A DNA stretch of 64,000 bases from Methylothermaceae bacteria B42 (GCA_001566965.1 LSNW01000030.1:62001-126000), one strand, 5' to 3'; positions 25,562 through 36,607 are shown, numbered from the stretch's first letter. Program-made: numbers and translations. The notes: generated by a model not told the origin, from the sequence alone.

Positions 25562-26431
25562 TTACTCCATAAGTAAATCAGGCTGGGTTGGTTCAAATGA
25601 TTCTTGCACTAGAATAATTTCCACCCGGCGATTCCGGGCCCGGTTCTTGGCATTCACATTTGGCACCAAAGGACGGGTATCGGCGTAACCCACCACCATC
25701 ATTCGTTTTGGATCCACACCGCCCCGCAATAGCTCATGGGCGACAGTCACCGCACGCGCGGAGGATAACTCCCAGTTGGACCGATACCATTCGGTAGCAA
25801 TGGGAACATTATCGGTATGGCCGGCGACCAGCACTTTTCCTTGGCTGTTTTTTACCGCTTGGATGATTTTTTTCATGGCAGAACTAAAACCAGCATTGAG
25901 TACGGCGCTTCCGGAAGGGAACGAACCTTTTTCATGAATCCGGATAATAATCTTGCCCTGTTCGGTTTCAATACTGATCTTGCCGGCACGAATTTCCTCG
26001 GTTAGCGATTCGCGTATTTTCCTGGCTTCTGCCTCTAGTTTCTTTTGCTGCTCTTGGGCCAGCCGGGCCGCCATTTCCTCCCGGCTCATTTTGCCATTGC
26101 CCTTGGTGGCCTCTGGAATCTCTAGATTCGGTAACTCTTCGGTAGTGGTCTGGCGGATTTCCTCCAATGGCGTGGGCTGCGTGGTAGCGGGACTGAAGTG
26201 CTGGGCAATGACGCTGGTCCCTTTGACCACTTCGTAAGCCACAACCTCTTTTTGCACGCCAAAAGCATTTTTCAAGGAAGCCGCCATCTGCCGAAAACGC
26301 ACCACATCCATGGTGGCAAACGATAACAACAATACGAAAAAGCACATCAACAGCGACATTAGATCCGCAAAGGTCATCACCCAAGCGGGGGCGCCGGCCT
26401 TGCATTTCGGGCAATCGGCTTCATCTGACAT
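25562..26431 (-). CDS. pomB: flagellar stator protein MotB/PomB-type
   Basis: A 289-residue protein. The single transmembrane helix with the ion-carrying aspartate D23 is APAWVMTFADLMSLLMCFF. It follows CPKCKAG, a pattern of PomB-like (often Na+-driven) stators. The C-terminal OmpA-like domain anchors to peptidoglycan (VAGHTDNVPI, SSARAVTVAHELL, NRRVEIIL). It follows the motA-type gene by 48 bases. Ion choice cannot be fixed from sequence alone. Confidence 0.88.
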   Translation of the reverse strand: MSDEADCPKCKAGAPAWVMTFADLMSLLMCFFVLLLSFATMDVVRFRQMAASLKNAFGVQKEVVAYEVVKGTSVIAQHFSPATTQPTPLEEIRQTTTEELPNLEIPEATKGNGKMSREEMAARLAQEQQKKLEAEARKIRESLTEEIRAGKISIETEQGKIIIRIHEKGSFPSGSAVLNAGFSSAMKKIIQAVKNSQGKVLVAGHTDNVPIATEWYRSNWELSSARAVTVAHELLRGGVDPKRMMVVGYADTRPLVPNVNAKNRARNRRVEIILVQESFEPTQPDLLME

Positions 26432-26479
26432 TAGCTGCCCTCGTTACTTTCGGTTTTTGGACTCCAAAATCGTGTTGCA

Positions 26480-27241
26480 CTAATCTCCCTCACCATTGGT
26501 TCGCTTCTTCTCTGGCAGATAGGTATTGAGCAATGCTTCTAATACTTTGGGATTCATCCCTTCCTGAATGCCATTGATGGTTTCGATAATCAGCGATTTG
26601 GTGTCCCTTTCATATTCGCTAATCAACGCCAGTTTATCCGCCAAAGGTATCGCAAAGGCATTGGCAATGACCGCTCCGTATAGCGTGGTAAGCAGCGCCA
26701 CTGCCATGGCGGGGCCGATACTGGCAGGATCGGACATATTGGCAAGCATTTGCACCAGACCCACCAAGGTGCCAATCATGCCCATGGCCGGTGCCATGTC
26801 ACCCACGGAACTCCACATGGTTTGGCCCACTTCATGACGCTTGATGGCCATATTGATGTCCTGGCTGAGCATTTTCCGAATCAAAGCAGGGTCGTGTCCG
26901 TCCACGCACAGGCTGACCCCTTTTTGCAGGAATTCGTTTTCCACGGTTTCATTTTCCAACGCCAATAGGCCGTTTTTGCGGGCAACATCGGCCAAACGCA
27001 CAGATTCTTCAATCAATTTGGCAGGATCTTCCAGCTTGTTGAAAAACGCTTTCAGGGCAACGCCAAAGGAACGAAAAAAATCAGACAACGGGATTTTCAT
27101 TAAGGTCACCATGAATGTTCCCCCGAACACAATCAGAATCGAGGGAACATTGACGAACAAGCCAAAATCGCCACCCATCATAATGGCGGCAATGATAATC
27201 CCCATACCGCCCAAAAATCCGACTAAGGTTGCGATATCCAA
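26480..27241 (-). CDS. pomA: flagellar stator protein MotA/PomA-type
   Basis: A 253-residue protein with four transmembrane segments. MDIATLVGFLGGMGIIIAAI is the PomA-like N terminus. The cytoplasmic loop contains the RxxE-type rotor-contact region, and MGMIGTLVGLVQMLA with GPAMAVALLTTLYGAVIAN marks helices 3 and 4. With the next gene it forms the torque-generating ion channel. No other flagellar genes are in the window. Confidence 0.9.
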   Translation of the reverse strand: MDIATLVGFLGGMGIIIAAIMMGGDFGLFVNVPSILIVFGGTFMVTLMKIPLSDFFRSFGVALKAFFNKLEDPAKLIEESVRLADVARKNGLLALENETVENEFLQKGVSLCVDGHDPALIRKMLSQDINMAIKRHEVGQTMWSSVGDMAPAMGMIGTLVGLVQMLANMSDPASIGPAMAVALLTTLYGAVIANAFAIPLADKLALISEYERDTKSLIIETINGIQEGMNPKVLEALLNTYLPEKKRTNGEGD

Positions 27242-27314
27242 GGTTGATCCTCCTAAATTGCGTTTCTCTAATTAAAAAGTAGCACGCGCAGGGAAAACGG
27301 AAAGGAACGGGGAG

Positions 27315-28040
27315 CTAAAGCTCAAAAATTTTATCGGCCTTGAAATCCTTGACCAATTTTTTACCGTGATAGCCACGCGGATTACATAACACAAGCGTAT
27401 CGGCACAACGATATTCCCAGACAGAATGGGTATGGCCATGAAACCAGGCGGAAATATCATACTGATACATGAGTTCGCGCAAATCATTACAATAGGCATA
27501 ACGATTAGGCGCGGAAGGAGAGCGCCCCCAACTCCAGAAAGTCGGCGCGTGGTGAGTGACCACCACCGTTTTTCCCGAAAAAGGCTTGGCGAGCATCTGC
27601 TCCAACCACTGACGCGACTGCCAATTTAGCCACCGGTATTGATCTATCCGGTATATGCCGCCTTGGTAGCGAATCTTGTGAAAATCATTCACGCAGTCCA
27701 GCAATTCTTCCGCGTCTGTCTCGCCATCCCCCAAATTGGTCCATAAAGTACACCCCAGAAACCGAATGTCTCCGAGAATAACGCTTTGATTTTCCAGGAA
27801 ATGAACATGACCGCCTTCCGAAGCCATCTCAAGCTCAAGCAACACGCGGCTATGATCGTGGCCGTAAAATTCATGATTGCCTGCCACATAGATCACCGGC
27901 AAGGGCTGTTGTTGCAGCCACTTGAGTCCCTGCAAGCCAACACCAATATCGCCGGCAGCCACAATCACATCCGCTTCGGCCGGTGGCAGTTTTAGTTCGC
28001 CAAATTCCAGATGAATGTCAGAAAAGTAATGAATCCGCAC
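27315..28040 (-). CDS. calcineurin-like metallophosphoesterase
   Basis: A 241-residue protein with the complete motif set of the family: DIHLEFG (DxH), AAGDIGVG (GD), YVAGNHEFYGHD (GNHE), VVTHHAPTFW and FHGHTHSVWEY (GHxH). These bind a dinuclear metal centre. The substrate is not evident; cytosolic, with no signal peptide. It is a single gene diverging from ispG, with about 100 bases between the starts. Confidence 0.85.
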   Translation of the reverse strand: MRIHYFSDIHLEFGELKLPPAEADVIVAAGDIGVGLQGLKWLQQQPLPVIYVAGNHEFYGHDHSRVLLELEMASEGGHVHFLENQSVILGDIRFLGCTLWTNLGDGETDAEELLDCVNDFHKIRYQGGIYRIDQYRWLNWQSRQWLEQMLAKPFSGKTVVVTHHAPTFWSWGRSPSAPNRYAYCNDLRELMYQYDISAWFHGHTHSVWEYRCADTLVLCNPRGYHGKKLVKDFKADKIFEL

Positions 28041-28138
28041 AACGAAGAGATTTCAATTTATAATTGGGAAACTTTGAAACAGGTCCAAATATCCATGACA
28101 TTAATACTAGCAGCTAACCAAAAATCAGCATTTTCATC

Positions 28139-29374
28139 ATGAGCACACCTCCCATCCCCAGAAAGTCCACCCTAGGCGTTAACGTCGGCCATGTACAAAT
28201 TGGCGGCGGCGCGCCGATTGTCGTGCAATCGATGACCAATACCGCCACTGAGGATATCCAAGGGTCCGTGGAACAAGTCCTGTCATTGGCCCGCGCCGGA
28301 TCGGAACTCGTGCGTCTGACGGTCAACACCGAAGAAGCCGCAAAGGCCATTCCCAAAATCCACGAGAAACTGCAGCAACAAGGATGTGAGGTGCCATTGG
28401 TAGGGGATTTCCATTTCAATGGCCACAAATTGCTGGCTAAATATCCCGCTTGCGCCGAGGCGCTGGCAAAATACCGGATCAACCCAGGCAATGTCGGGCG
28501 GGGTTCCAAGCGCGATCCCCAATTTGCGCAAATGATTGAGATGGCTTGCCGCTATGACAAACCCGTGCGCATCGGCGTTAATTGGGGCAGTCTCGATCAA
28601 GCGGTATTGGCAAGACTGCTCGATGAAAATGCCCGGCTTCCCAATCCCAAGGACCTCGATGAAGTCATGCGGGAGGCAGTGATTACATCGGCCCTGGAAA
28701 GTGCCGCCAAAGCGCAAGAACTGGGATTGGCCGCCGACAGGATCATCATTTCTTGCAAGATGAGCGGGGTTCAGGAACTGATTGCGGTTTACCAAGAGCT
28801 AGCCAAGCGCTGTAACTATGCCTTGCATCTTGGGCTCACCGAAGCCGGCATTGGCACCAAAGGCATTGTTGCTTCAACGGCGGCACTCTCGGTACTGTTG
28901 CAACAAGGCATTGGCGACACTATTCGCATTTCCCTGACCCCGGAACCTGGCGCCTCCAGAACCAAAGAGGTCGTTGTCGCGCAGGAGATCCTCCAAACTA
29001 TGGGTATCCGTTCTTTTACTCCAATGGTTATTTCCTGTCCAGGATGCGGCCGCACCACCAGTGATTATTTCCAGCGCCTGGCCCAGCAAATCCAGGATTT
29101 TTTACGAGAGAAAATGCCGCAGTGGCGCGAAGTTTATCCCGGCGTCGAAGAGATGCACGTGGCGGTTATGGGTTGTGTGGTCAACGGCCCCGGGGAAAGC
29201 AAAAACGCCAATATCGGCATCAGCTTGCCGGGTACGGGAGAAAGGCCCGTGGCTCCTGTTTATGAGGATGGTCAAAAAACGGTCACTCTGAAGGGCGATC
29301 GCATTGCGGAAGAATTCCAAGCGATCGTTGAAGATTACGTTGCCAGCCACTATGGACAGGCCAAATCCGCTTGA
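28139..29374 (+). CDS. ispG: 4-hydroxy-3-methylbut-2-enyl diphosphate synthase IspG
   Basis: A 411-residue protein. The [4Fe-4S] ligands are in [13 protein letters not shown] and [16 protein letters not shown]. The N-terminal TIM barrel contains [19 protein letters not shown] and [12 protein letters not shown]. It reduces methylerythritol cyclodiphosphate in the MEP isoprenoid pathway. The start ATG at 28139 has only a weak ribosome site. A hairpin terminator follows 30 bases after the stop. Confidence 0.96.
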   Translation: MSTPPIPRKSTLGVNVGHVQIGGGAPIVVQSMTNTATEDIQGSVEQVLSLARAGSELVRLTVNTEEAAKAIPKIHEKLQQQGCEVPLVGDFHFNGHKLLAKYPACAEALAKYRINPGNVGRGSKRDPQFAQMIEMACRYDKPVRIGVNWGSLDQAVLARLLDENARLPNPKDLDEVMREAVITSALESAAKAQELGLAADRIIISCKMSGVQELIAVYQELAKRCNYALHLGLTEAGIGTKGIVASTAALSVLLQQGIGDTIRISLTPEPGASRTKEVVVAQEILQTMGIRSFTPMVISCPGCGRTTSDYFQRLAQQIQDFLREKMPQWREVYPGVEEMHVAVMGCVVNGPGESKNANIGISLPGTGERPVAPVYEDGQKTVTLKGDRIAEEFQAIVEDYVASHYGQAKSA

Positions 29375-29403
29375 ATCTTTTTCTATCAGACATAAAAATA
29401 AAA

Positions 29404-29454
29404 AACCGCCAGGAAAGGATTCCCGGCTTACCGCCGGGGCCTTTCTGAACGGTT
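29404..29454 (+). terminator. hairpin after ispG
   Basis: Two-part stem: outer AACCG...CGGTT and AGGAAAGG pairing with CCTTTCT, inner CCCGGC/GCCGGG around a 4-5 base loop. It has no long T run. It lies between convergent ispG and the SnoaL-like gene, so it could serve either. Confidence 0.6.
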
Positions 29455-29487
29455 GACTTGATTGCGCTAAAGTTTAGCTTTAGTCAA

Positions 29488-29925
29488 TTAATTCCAGCGT
29501 TGCGCCTGGGCTTTCCAACTGCCATCCGCCTGACGCTTGAAGACGTTATAAATCACGCCATCATAGGAATACTCCAGGCCGTCTTCCTTATTCACCCAAC
29601 GCACCGATGAAACCACGGTGTCATCCTTGGCATAAATCACATCTGTCAAATCAAGTTTGAAGTGATTCGGGTTGGAATCAAGCAGTTGCTTCCAAAAACG
29701 GCGGATTGCCTGCTTGTCCTTGGCAGTTTTTCCATTTGGCAACAACACCACGGCATTGTTGGCATACAACCGCATCAATGCATCAATGTTGCCCGAATGC
29801 AGTACAGCATTCCATTGAGCAACGGCATCTCTGGCCATTTTTTCCGAAACTTGCTTGGAATCATCAGCAAACCCATTCGCCATGCCTAACGCCAATGCAA
29901 GGAATAGTACGATTTTTTTCATCAA
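29488..29925 (-). CDS. exported SnoaL/NTF2-like (DUF4440-type) protein
   Basis: A 145-residue protein: a signal peptide (MKKIVLFLALALGMANGFA, cleavage near FADD), then a cone-shaped NTF2-like domain: VAQWNAVLHSGNIDALMRLYA, VVLLPNGKTAKDKQAIRRFW and DTVVSSVRWV. This is the SgcJ/EcaC-like group of small periplasmic proteins with undefined ligands. It lies alone, and a dyad (ATAGAACT/AGTTCTAT, 29948-29994) sits just upstream. No enzymatic role is claimed. Confidence 0.75.
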   Translation of the reverse strand: MMKKIVLFLALALGMANGFADDSKQVSEKMARDAVAQWNAVLHSGNIDALMRLYANNAVVLLPNGKTAKDKQAIRRFWKQLLDSNPNHFKLDLTDVIYAKDDTVVSSVRWVNKEDGLEYSYDGVIYNVFKRQADGSWKAQAQRWN

Positions 29926-29947
29926 GTCACCTCATTTAAGTTTATAG

Positions 29948-29994
29948 ATAGAACTGTCGATTATTATAGATTAAAAAATTCATAATAGTTCTAT
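29948..29994. promoter_or_regulatory. dyad upstream of the SnoaL-like gene
   Basis: ATAGAACT at 29948-29955 and AGTTCTAT at 29987-29994, separated by 31 AT-rich bases, begin 23 bases before the start of the minus-strand gene ending at 29488. It may be an operator pair or a leader hairpin; no regulator is suggested by context. Confidence 0.25.
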
Positions 29995-30129
29995 TACAGT
30001 TTGATTCTTTAAACGAAACAATATGCGTCCATCCTGGGTGGACTCATCCTTTTAACTAATCATAGTTAACTTAAATGAAGAAAATGTGACTCAACGCTAA
30101 AAAGACAAAGAGACTGGGTGGAAATTAAA

Positions 30130-30615
30130 TCAGTTGCCCAACGAATGGGAAACAACAAAACTGCTCAGTCCCAGTGTTTTTTGTAATTCCGCCTGCCATT
30201 GCAAAGCTTTGTCTTTTTCTAGGGCAGGACCGACTAAAACCCGGTAAAGGCTCTTTTTCGACGATCCACTGGCTTCTTCGACAAAAGCGGGAAAACCCGC
30301 CTGACGTAACTGATCCCGCATGAGTGTCGCGTTCTCAGCCTGGGCGAAACTACCAGCCTGCACCGCCCATGCAGATGGAACAGGAACATTAGGCAATGAC
30401 TTGGACCGAGCCAAAGCCTGATTGCCCGCTTCAGCCGTGGTTTCTTGCATTTGCCGGAGCCGGGCTTCAAATTCTTGCTTGGGAAAAGTTGGCGGCTGCG
30501 CATCAAAAATACGATCCTGCTCCAGGGCATCTTCAAACAACATGGGCAAAAAGATTATCGCCAACAGCACCAATACCGCCGCGCCAACCAAGCGTTGTTT
30601 CAGTCGTTGTTCCAC
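30130..30615 (-). CDS. dedD: DedD-like SPOR-domain protein
   Basis: A 161-residue protein with one N-terminal membrane helix (VGAAVLVLLAIIFLPMLF), then a helical linker and a C-terminal SPOR domain (AWAVQAGSFAQAENATLMRDQL, YRVLVGP). E. coli DedD binds septal peptidoglycan and aids division. It overlaps folC by 16 bases, and folC-dedD adjacency is typical of gammaproteobacteria. The usual next genes, cvpA and purF, are not present here. Confidence 0.86.
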   Translation of the reverse strand: MEQRLKQRLVGAAVLVLLAIIFLPMLFEDALEQDRIFDAQPPTFPKQEFEARLRQMQETTAEAGNQALARSKSLPNVPVPSAWAVQAGSFAQAENATLMRDQLRQAGFPAFVEEASGSSKKSLYRVLVGPALEKDKALQWQAELQKTLGLSSFVVSHSLGN

Positions 30616-31910
30616 GCTTTTCCAGGACCCGATAAAAAAGCTGAAATCAAAAAAAAGGAACCGAAAACCACCAGCAAATCATCAGGCCCCGCTTGCTTTT
30701 GAAGCTTTTCCCAAGCCTCCTCGATATTGCTACATCCAGCAACAGGCAAAGGCATGTCCAATTTGGAAAAGGCTTCGAGCAAACGGGTTTCCGGCATGGT
30801 TCTGGTATTTTCCAACGGCGCCAGCACCCAGCCATCGATAATATTTCGCATGCTGGAAACAACGCCTTCGATATCTTTATCAATCATGACTGTAAATAAA
30901 GCGAAAATCTTCCTCCCGGGAAAATTTTGCAGTAAATACTCCGCCAGCAAACCCGCTGCTTGAGGATTATGGGCGACATCCAGCAGTATTTGCGGTCGCC
31001 CGGGTAAAAGTTGATATCTTCCCTGCAAGCGCGCTTTTTGAAGCCCTTCTTCAATGGCGGACCTGTCCACTGGAAGCGCTTGAGCAAGGTGCATCAATGC
31101 CTCCAGGACAGAACTGGCATTAGCAAGTTGCTGTTTTCCTGGCAGGCCCGGCAGGGGCAAATTCTTTAGCGCCAAACGGGAGCCCTGCCAAGTCCATCTT
31201 TCGTTCCCCGAATATTCGTAGCTAAAATCCTGGCCCAATCGGTACAGGTGGGTACCTATTTCCCGGCCATAATCCAGCAAAGATTGCGGCGGCTTGGTAT
31301 CCCCGATCACTGCGGGACGGCCCCGCCGAAAAATGCCGGCCTTTTCAAAACCAATGGCGTCCCTGGTCTCTCCCAGCCAACCCTTGTGATCGATGTCAAT
31401 ACTGGTAATCAAGGCCACATCGCCGTCAATAATATTCACGGCATCCAAGCGGCCGCCGAGCCCTACTTCGAGCAATTGCACATCCACCGCAGCTTCGGCA
31501 AATAAGTCTAAAGCGGTCAACGTGCCAAACTCAAAAAAACTCAAGGTGGTCCCTAAACGGCACTGATCTATACGCGAGAATGTATTACAAATCGCTTCAT
31601 CGGCAGCGGGCTTGCCATTGATGCGAATACGCTCGTTATAGTGAAGTATATGGGGGGAGGTATAGGCGCCCACCCGATAACCCTGGGCGCGTAAAATGGA
31701 TTCCAATAACGCGACACAGGAACCTTTGCCATTGGTTCCCCCTACCGTGATGGTCAGGGGTTGTTGATAATCGGGCCGCAAGGACTCGAAAACCCGTTTA
31801 ACCCGGGCCAACCCTAAATCGATCTTCCGGGGGTGAAGGGATTCTTGCCAGGCAAGCCAATCGGCAAGCCTGCTAAAACGGGACGGTTTAGATTTCGCCG
31901 TCGCCCTCAT
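30600..31910 (-). CDS. folC: bifunctional folylpolyglutamate / dihydrofolate synthase FolC
   Basis: A 436-residue Mur-ligase-fold enzyme. The ATP P-loop is [12 protein letters not shown]. Further motifs are [39 protein letters not shown], and [16 protein letters not shown] in the C-terminal domain. It makes dihydrofolate and adds glutamates to folates. It overlaps accD by 23 bases and dedD by 16. Confidence 0.94.
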   Translation of the reverse strand: MRATAKSKPSRFSRLADWLAWQESLHPRKIDLGLARVKRVFESLRPDYQQPLTITVGGTNGKGSCVALLESILRAQGYRVGAYTSPHILHYNERIRINGKPAADEAICNTFSRIDQCRLGTTLSFFEFGTLTALDLFAEAAVDVQLLEVGLGGRLDAVNIIDGDVALITSIDIDHKGWLGETRDAIGFEKAGIFRRGRPAVIGDTKPPQSLLDYGREIGTHLYRLGQDFSYEYSGNERWTWQGSRLALKNLPLPGLPGKQQLANASSVLEALMHLAQALPVDRSAIEEGLQKARLQGRYQLLPGRPQILLDVAHNPQAAGLLAEYLLQNFPGRKIFALFTVMIDKDIEGVVSSMRNIIDGWVLAPLENTRTMPETRLLEAFSKLDMPLPVAGCSNIEEAWEKLQKQAGPDDLLVVFGSFFLISAFLSGPGKAWNND

Positions 31911-32853
31911 GCCCTATCTCGGAAGGTTCCGGAATCACACCTGGTGTTGTTTCTAGGCCTACCTCCTCAGGCTCTGAAGGTCTCTCAGATTTTTCAGGCA
32001 TCCGCCGATGGGTGAGCATGGCTAACAGGCTCGCCAAGGTATCGCGCATATCACGGCGATCCACAATCATGTCCAGCGCGCCGTGTTCAAGCAGGAATTC
32101 GCTGCGTTGAAACCCATCTGGCAGGGTTTCACGGACAGTTTGTTCTATCACCCTGGGGCCTGCAAAGCCAATCAAGGCATTGGGTTCAGCAATATTCAAA
32201 TCCCCCAGCATGGCCAAGCTTGCCGATACGCCGCCCATGGTGGGATCGGTCATCACCGAAACAAAAGGCAAACCCGCGCCCGACAAGCGGGCCAAAGCCG
32301 CCGAAGTTTTGGCCATTTGGAACAATGATAATAGCGATTCCTGCATTCTCGCGCCGCCGCTGGCGGAAAACACGACAAAGGGGATTTGCTGCTCCAGCGC
32401 CCGATTAACGCCGCGGACAAAACGTTCGCCCACCACCGATCCCATAGACCCTCCCATGAACTGGAAATTAAACGCCGCCGCCACTAAGGGCTCACCTTTC
32501 AAGCGACCGTGGACGACAATCAGCGCTTCAGTCTCCTCGGTGGTTTTTTGCGCTTGGGACAAGCGGTCTTTGTATTTTTTGGTATCTTTGAATTTGAGTG
32601 GATCGGTGGAACGCAAATTTTCACCGATTTCCTCCCGATGTTCCGGGTCCAGAAAAAAATGCAGACGCCTGCGACCGCTGATGCGCAGGTGGTGGTTGCA
32701 CTTGGGGCAAACTTCCAGGTTGCGTTCCAACTCGGCCTTGTAGAGAATTGCACTACAAGCGGGACATTTACTCCACAACCCTTCCGGCACGGTGCTTTTG
32801 CGATTACCTTCGGTACGGATTTTCGAAGGAACTAATTTTTGAAACCAACTCAT
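31888..32853 (-). CDS. accD: acetyl-CoA carboxylase carboxyltransferase subunit beta AccD
   Basis: A 321-residue subunit. The N-terminal zinc ribbon is CPACSAIL with CPKCNHHLR. The crotonase-like carboxyltransferase core contains [37 protein letters not shown] and [11 protein letters not shown]. It transfers carboxyl from biotin to acetyl-CoA, the committed step of fatty acid synthesis. The C-terminal tail beyond about residue 285 is acidic and Pro-rich. It lies 16 bases after the trpA stop. Confidence 0.96.
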   Translation of the reverse strand: MSWFQKLVPSKIRTEGNRKSTVPEGLWSKCPACSAILYKAELERNLEVCPKCNHHLRISGRRRLHFFLDPEHREEIGENLRSTDPLKFKDTKKYKDRLSQAQKTTEETEALIVVHGRLKGEPLVAAAFNFQFMGGSMGSVVGERFVRGVNRALEQQIPFVVFSASGGARMQESLLSLFQMAKTSAALARLSGAGLPFVSVMTDPTMGGVSASLAMLGDLNIAEPNALIGFAGPRVIEQTVRETLPDGFQRSEFLLEHGALDMIVDRRDMRDTLASLLAMLTHRRMPEKSERPSEPEEVGLETTPGVIPEPSEIGHEGDGEI

Positions 32854-32869
32854 TAATCTTCAACCTTAA

Positions 32870-33679
32870 TTAGCCGACCTTGTCCATTGCCGCCCGCATT
32901 TCAGCCAACAATGTGGTGATAGCAGCGGCAATTTGTTCCGGCTGTTCATTATTTTTTTCTACTTGACTCACCAACACGCTACCCACGACGACAGCATCGG
33001 CAATACTGGCCATTTTCGCCGCGGTTTCAGCATTTTTGACACCAAAGCCAACGCCCACAGGCAACGTTGACAAAGCCCGAATCTCATCAACTTTCCGTTT
33101 TACGTCATCCAAGTCCAAATGAGCCGCACCAGTCACACCCTTTAAAGAGACATAATAGAGATAACCCTGCCCTACTCCGTCCACTTTTTTAATTCGCTCG
33201 GGAGTACTCGTTGGCGCCAGCAGAAAAATCGGATCGATATCGGCTTCAGCCAATAAAGGCAATAGCTCCCCTGCTTCTTCAGGGGGCATATCCACGGTGA
33301 GCACCCCATCAACGCCGGATTCGCCTGCCGCGGAAGCGAATTGGGCATATCCCATCCTTTCAATCGGGTTCAAATACCCCATCAAAACCACCGGAGTATC
33401 TCCATCCTGCTCGCGGAATTGCCTTACCATCGACAGCACATCCCGCAAACTGATGTGGTGCCGGAGCGCGCGTTCGCTGGCCCGCTGAATCACTGGCCCA
33501 TCGGCCATAGGATCGGAAAACGGCACGCCCAGTTCGATAATATCCGCACCAGCTTCCACCATTTGGTGCATCATCGGTACCGTGAATCCGCGCTGCGGAT
33601 CTCCTGCAGTCAAAAAAGGAATCAAAGCCTTGCGTCCCTGACTGGCCAGACGCTCGAAAGTTTGGGCAATCCTGCTCAC
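32870..33679 (-). CDS. trpA: tryptophan synthase alpha chain TrpA
   Basis: A 269-residue TIM barrel. Catalytic Glu is in [14 protein letters not shown], and the N-terminal signature is [10 protein letters not shown] followed by [11 protein letters not shown]. The GTG at 33679 overlaps the trpB stop in a GTGA junction and has a GGGAGGGG ribosome site about 8 bases upstream, so I prefer it to the GTG at 33697. It cleaves indole-3-glycerol phosphate and passes indole to TrpB through the internal tunnel. Confidence 0.94.
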   Translation of the reverse strand: MSRIAQTFERLASQGRKALIPFLTAGDPQRGFTVPMMHQMVEAGADIIELGVPFSDPMADGPVIQRASERALRHHISLRDVLSMVRQFREQDGDTPVVLMGYLNPIERMGYAQFASAAGESGVDGVLTVDMPPEEAGELLPLLAEADIDPIFLLAPTSTPERIKKVDGVGQGYLYYVSLKGVTGAAHLDLDDVKRKVDEIRALSTLPVGVGFGVKNAETAAKMASIADAVVVGSVLVSQVEKNNEQPEQIAAAITTLLAEMRAAMDKVG

Positions 33680-34896
33680 AGATTCAGCCCCTCCCACTTG
33701 GCAACGGTATGAATATCTTTATCACCTCGTCCAGATACATTGACGATCATAATTTCATCCTTTTCCATTTGTGGCGCCAGTTTCATGGCGTATGCCAACG
33801 CGTGACTGGATTCCAAGGCGGGCATGATGCCTTCAATTCGGGTCAGGCTATGAAAAGCCTCCAGGGCCTCGGTGTCGGTGATGCTCACATAGTTGGCCCG
33901 GCCCGTATCTTTCAGCCAGGCATGTTCAGGACCCACGCCGGGATAATCCAGGCCAGCGGAAATGGAGTGGGTTTCAATGATTTGGCCATCTTCGTCTTCC
34001 ATCAAATAGGTCCGGTTGCCATGCAATACTCCTGGTTGTCCCGCGCATAAGGGAGCCGAGTGCCTGCCGGTTTCGATACCTTCCCCCGCCGCTTCCACGC
34101 CGTACAATGCAACGTCTTCGTGTTCCAAAAAAGGATAAAACAAACCGATGGCATTGGAACCACCGCCAACGCAAGCCACCAGGGCGTCCGGCATGCGCCC
34201 GGCTTGCTTGAGAATCTGCTGCTTGGCCTCGCGTCCAATCACCGATTGAAAATCACGTACCATTGCCGGATAGGGATGGGGACCGGCGACGGTGCCAATG
34301 ATATAAAAGGTGTCATCCACATTGGTTACCCAGTCCCGAAGCGCCTCATTCAAGGCATCCTTGAGGGTTTTAGAGCCGGAAGAGACGGGACGTACCTCCG
34401 CACCCAATAAGGACATCCGATAAACATTGAGCTTTTGCCGCTCGACATCCACTTCCCCCATGTACACCACGCATTCCAATCCCAAGCGCGCCGCCACGGT
34501 AGCTGTCGCCACCCCGTGCTGACCGGCGCCGGTCTCGGCAATTACCCGCTTTTTACCCATGCGTTTTGCCAGCAGCGCTTGCCCCACGGTGTTATTTACC
34601 TTGTGAGCCCCCGTGTGATTGAGGTCTTCACGCTTGAGATAGATTTTTGCGCCTCCCAATTCCCGGGTCCATCGCTCGGCGAAATATAAAGGAGAAGGAC
34701 GGCCCACATAATCCCGAAGATCTTGATCCAATTCAGCCAAAAACTGTGGATCCCTCAAATATTTTTCGTAGGCTTCGTTTAACCCTTCCAAGGGATACAT
34801 CAACGTCTCGGGGACGAAGATCCCGCCATAGCGGCCGAAATGTCCATTGACATCGGGCCACTGATAATTTTTAAGCTGCTCTGGTGCAGTCGCCAT
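33676..34896 (-). CDS. trpB: tryptophan synthase beta chain TrpB
   Basis: A 406-residue PLP enzyme. The Schiff-base lysine is in [29 protein letters not shown] (catalytic Glu), the phosphate loop [12 protein letters not shown] and SVSG-like NVSGRGDKD are present. It condenses indole with serine. It overlaps trpF upstream by 26 bases and trpA downstream by 4, so the trp trio is tightly coupled. Confidence 0.97.
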   Translation of the reverse strand: MATAPEQLKNYQWPDVNGHFGRYGGIFVPETLMYPLEGLNEAYEKYLRDPQFLAELDQDLRDYVGRPSPLYFAERWTRELGGAKIYLKREDLNHTGAHKVNNTVGQALLAKRMGKKRVIAETGAGQHGVATATVAARLGLECVVYMGEVDVERQKLNVYRMSLLGAEVRPVSSGSKTLKDALNEALRDWVTNVDDTFYIIGTVAGPHPYPAMVRDFQSVIGREAKQQILKQAGRMPDALVACVGGGSNAIGLFYPFLEHEDVALYGVEAAGEGIETGRHSAPLCAGQPGVLHGNRTYLMEDEDGQIIETHSISAGLDYPGVGPEHAWLKDTGRANYVSITDTEALEAFHSLTRIEGIMPALESSHALAYAMKLAPQMEKDEIMIVNVSGRGDKDIHTVAKWEGLNL

Positions 34897-35509
34897 AGGT
34901 TACCTCTTGAATAAAAGCCGCCATTTTTTCGCTATCTTTAATGCCGGGCCTGGACTCCACCCCGGAACTGACATCCACAGCGAAAGGACGAACCCGTTCA
35001 ATGGCGGTTCGAACATTGCTGGGGGACAACCCACCCGCCAAGATTACGGGTAGCGGCAAGTTGGGGGGAATATAGGCCCAGTCAAAAGACTGCCCCGTAC
35101 CGCCTCTCGCTTTTGGATGCCAGGCATCTAAAAGCAAACTCTGCGCCGAATTAAAACGCCGGGCCTCTAAATTCAAATCCACGCCTGGCTTCACCCGAAT
35201 CGCTTTGATGTACGGCCGGGAAAAATGGCTGCAAAAGGACGGCTGTTCATCGCCATGAAATTGCAGGACGTCCAATGGCACTTCGGCGAGAACCGCTTCC
35301 ACTTCTTGGACAGTTGGATTGACGAACAAACCCACCGTACTCACGAAAGCCGGCAAACTGCCTACAATTTCCGCTGCCTTTTCAACCGTAATATGCCGGG
35401 GGCTAGGGGGATAAAATACCATGCCCAATGCGTCAGCGCCCAAATTGGCCGCAATTTCCGCGTCCTTAACGCGGGTCAAACCACAAATTTTAACCCGGAT
35501 TCTATGCAA
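34871..35509 (-). CDS. trpF: phosphoribosylanthranilate isomerase TrpF
   Basis: A 212-residue TIM barrel beginning [14 protein letters not shown], where the cysteine is the general base. [21 protein letters not shown] and [16 protein letters not shown] (catalytic Asp and phosphate site) follow. It performs the Amadori rearrangement in tryptophan synthesis. The start overlaps the end of truA by 8 bases, as is common in gammaproteobacteria. Anthranilate synthase, trpD and trpC are not in the window. Confidence 0.95.
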   Translation of the reverse strand: MHRIRVKICGLTRVKDAEIAANLGADALGMVFYPPSPRHITVEKAAEIVGSLPAFVSTVGLFVNPTVQEVEAVLAEVPLDVLQFHGDEQPSFCSHFSRPYIKAIRVKPGVDLNLEARRFNSAQSLLLDAWHPKARGGTGQSFDWAYIPPNLPLPVILAGGLSPSNVRTAIERVRPFAVDVSSGVESRPGIKDSEKMAAFIQEVTYGDCTRAA

Positions 35510-36320
35510 AATCTTCCTCTATCTCTATTCGCTTCAAATCTTGGGGGAGACGATCAAAAACCTGATGCCGCGGGATACCAAAATAATCTGGATACCACAC
35601 CCCGGCCAAATACAAACCATGAGGCGGCGCGGTGACCCCGCCCGCCGTTCTGTCGCGGGCCTGCAAAACCTCTCTGGCCCAGTCAGGATCGCGCTTGCCA
35701 CTGCCGATGGCCATTAGTACACCCACAATATTCCTTACCATATTGTGGAGAAAAGCATTGGCAATCAGATCCACCACGATTTCCTCCCCTTCCCGGCTTA
35801 CTTCCAATAAGTACACTCGTCGGTAGGGGCTCTTGGACTGACAATAAGGGCCGCGGAACGAACTAAAATCATGCTCCCCAAGGAGGTGATTTGCCGCCAC
35901 CTGCATTGCCGTCACGTCCAAAGGATAATAACACCAAGTCACTTGTTCCCGCAGCAACGCTGAGGCTGTCTTCCGGGTAAAAATCCGGTAGCGGTAATAA
36001 CGGGCAATCGCTTGATAACGGGCATGGAACTCATCTTCTACACCGCGAGACCAAAGGATACGTATATCATCGGGCAGATATGTATTTGCCCCCATGGACC
36101 AGGCTTTAAGGGGGCGCTGGACAGAGACATCAAAATGGACAATTTGCTCCCAGGCATGGACGCCGGCATCGGTACGGCCCGATGCAATCACCCGAATAGG
36201 GGCGGCGGCAATTTTGCTCAAGGCAATTTCCACCCGTTCCTGAATGGAATCACTATGCTTTTGAAATTGCCAACCTGCATAGCGGCTGCCATCATATTCT
36301 AATTTAAGAGCGATGCGCAT
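35502..36320 (-). CDS. truA: tRNA pseudouridine(38-40) synthase TruA
   Basis: A 272-residue enzyme. The catalytic aspartate is in ASGRTDAGVHAWEQI. The N terminus ALKLEYDGSRYAGWQ and the later NAFLHNMVRNIVGVLMAIG are family signatures. It modifies U38-U40 of tRNA anticodon arms. It is the first gene of the truA-trpFBA-accD-folC-dedD run; the promoter should lie in the 287-base gap up to the divergent cNMP-HDOD gene. Confidence 0.95.
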   Translation of the reverse strand: MRIALKLEYDGSRYAGWQFQKHSDSIQERVEIALSKIAAAPIRVIASGRTDAGVHAWEQIVHFDVSVQRPLKAWSMGANTYLPDDIRILWSRGVEDEFHARYQAIARYYRYRIFTRKTASALLREQVTWCYYPLDVTAMQVAANHLLGEHDFSSFRGPYCQSKSPYRRVYLLEVSREGEEIVVDLIANAFLHNMVRNIVGVLMAIGSGKRDPDWAREVLQARDRTAGGVTAPPHGLYLAGVWYPDYFGIPRHQVFDRLPQDLKRIEIEEDFA

Positions 36321-36607
36321 GGTGTAAAAAATTTTTTGTCTAAAGATTGGTCAAATATTGAATACAAATAGATTCTATATGACAGACAAAGGGCGGTAAA
36401 ATTAGCTTTTCTGTCTCGTTTTGATGTAAATTCATCTATGCTTATGGTTTAGAGTGGGGCGAAAACGACTCTTCCAGCTGTGGAAATATATGCCCCCAAA
36501 TTTAAGGTTTCTTTACCTCGAATAAGCCGCTTTATTTTACTGCTTCAAGTGAACAGATAGGCAATAGGCAGAATTTTAAGCTCCTGCTTCATATATTTTC
36601 TAAGGTC

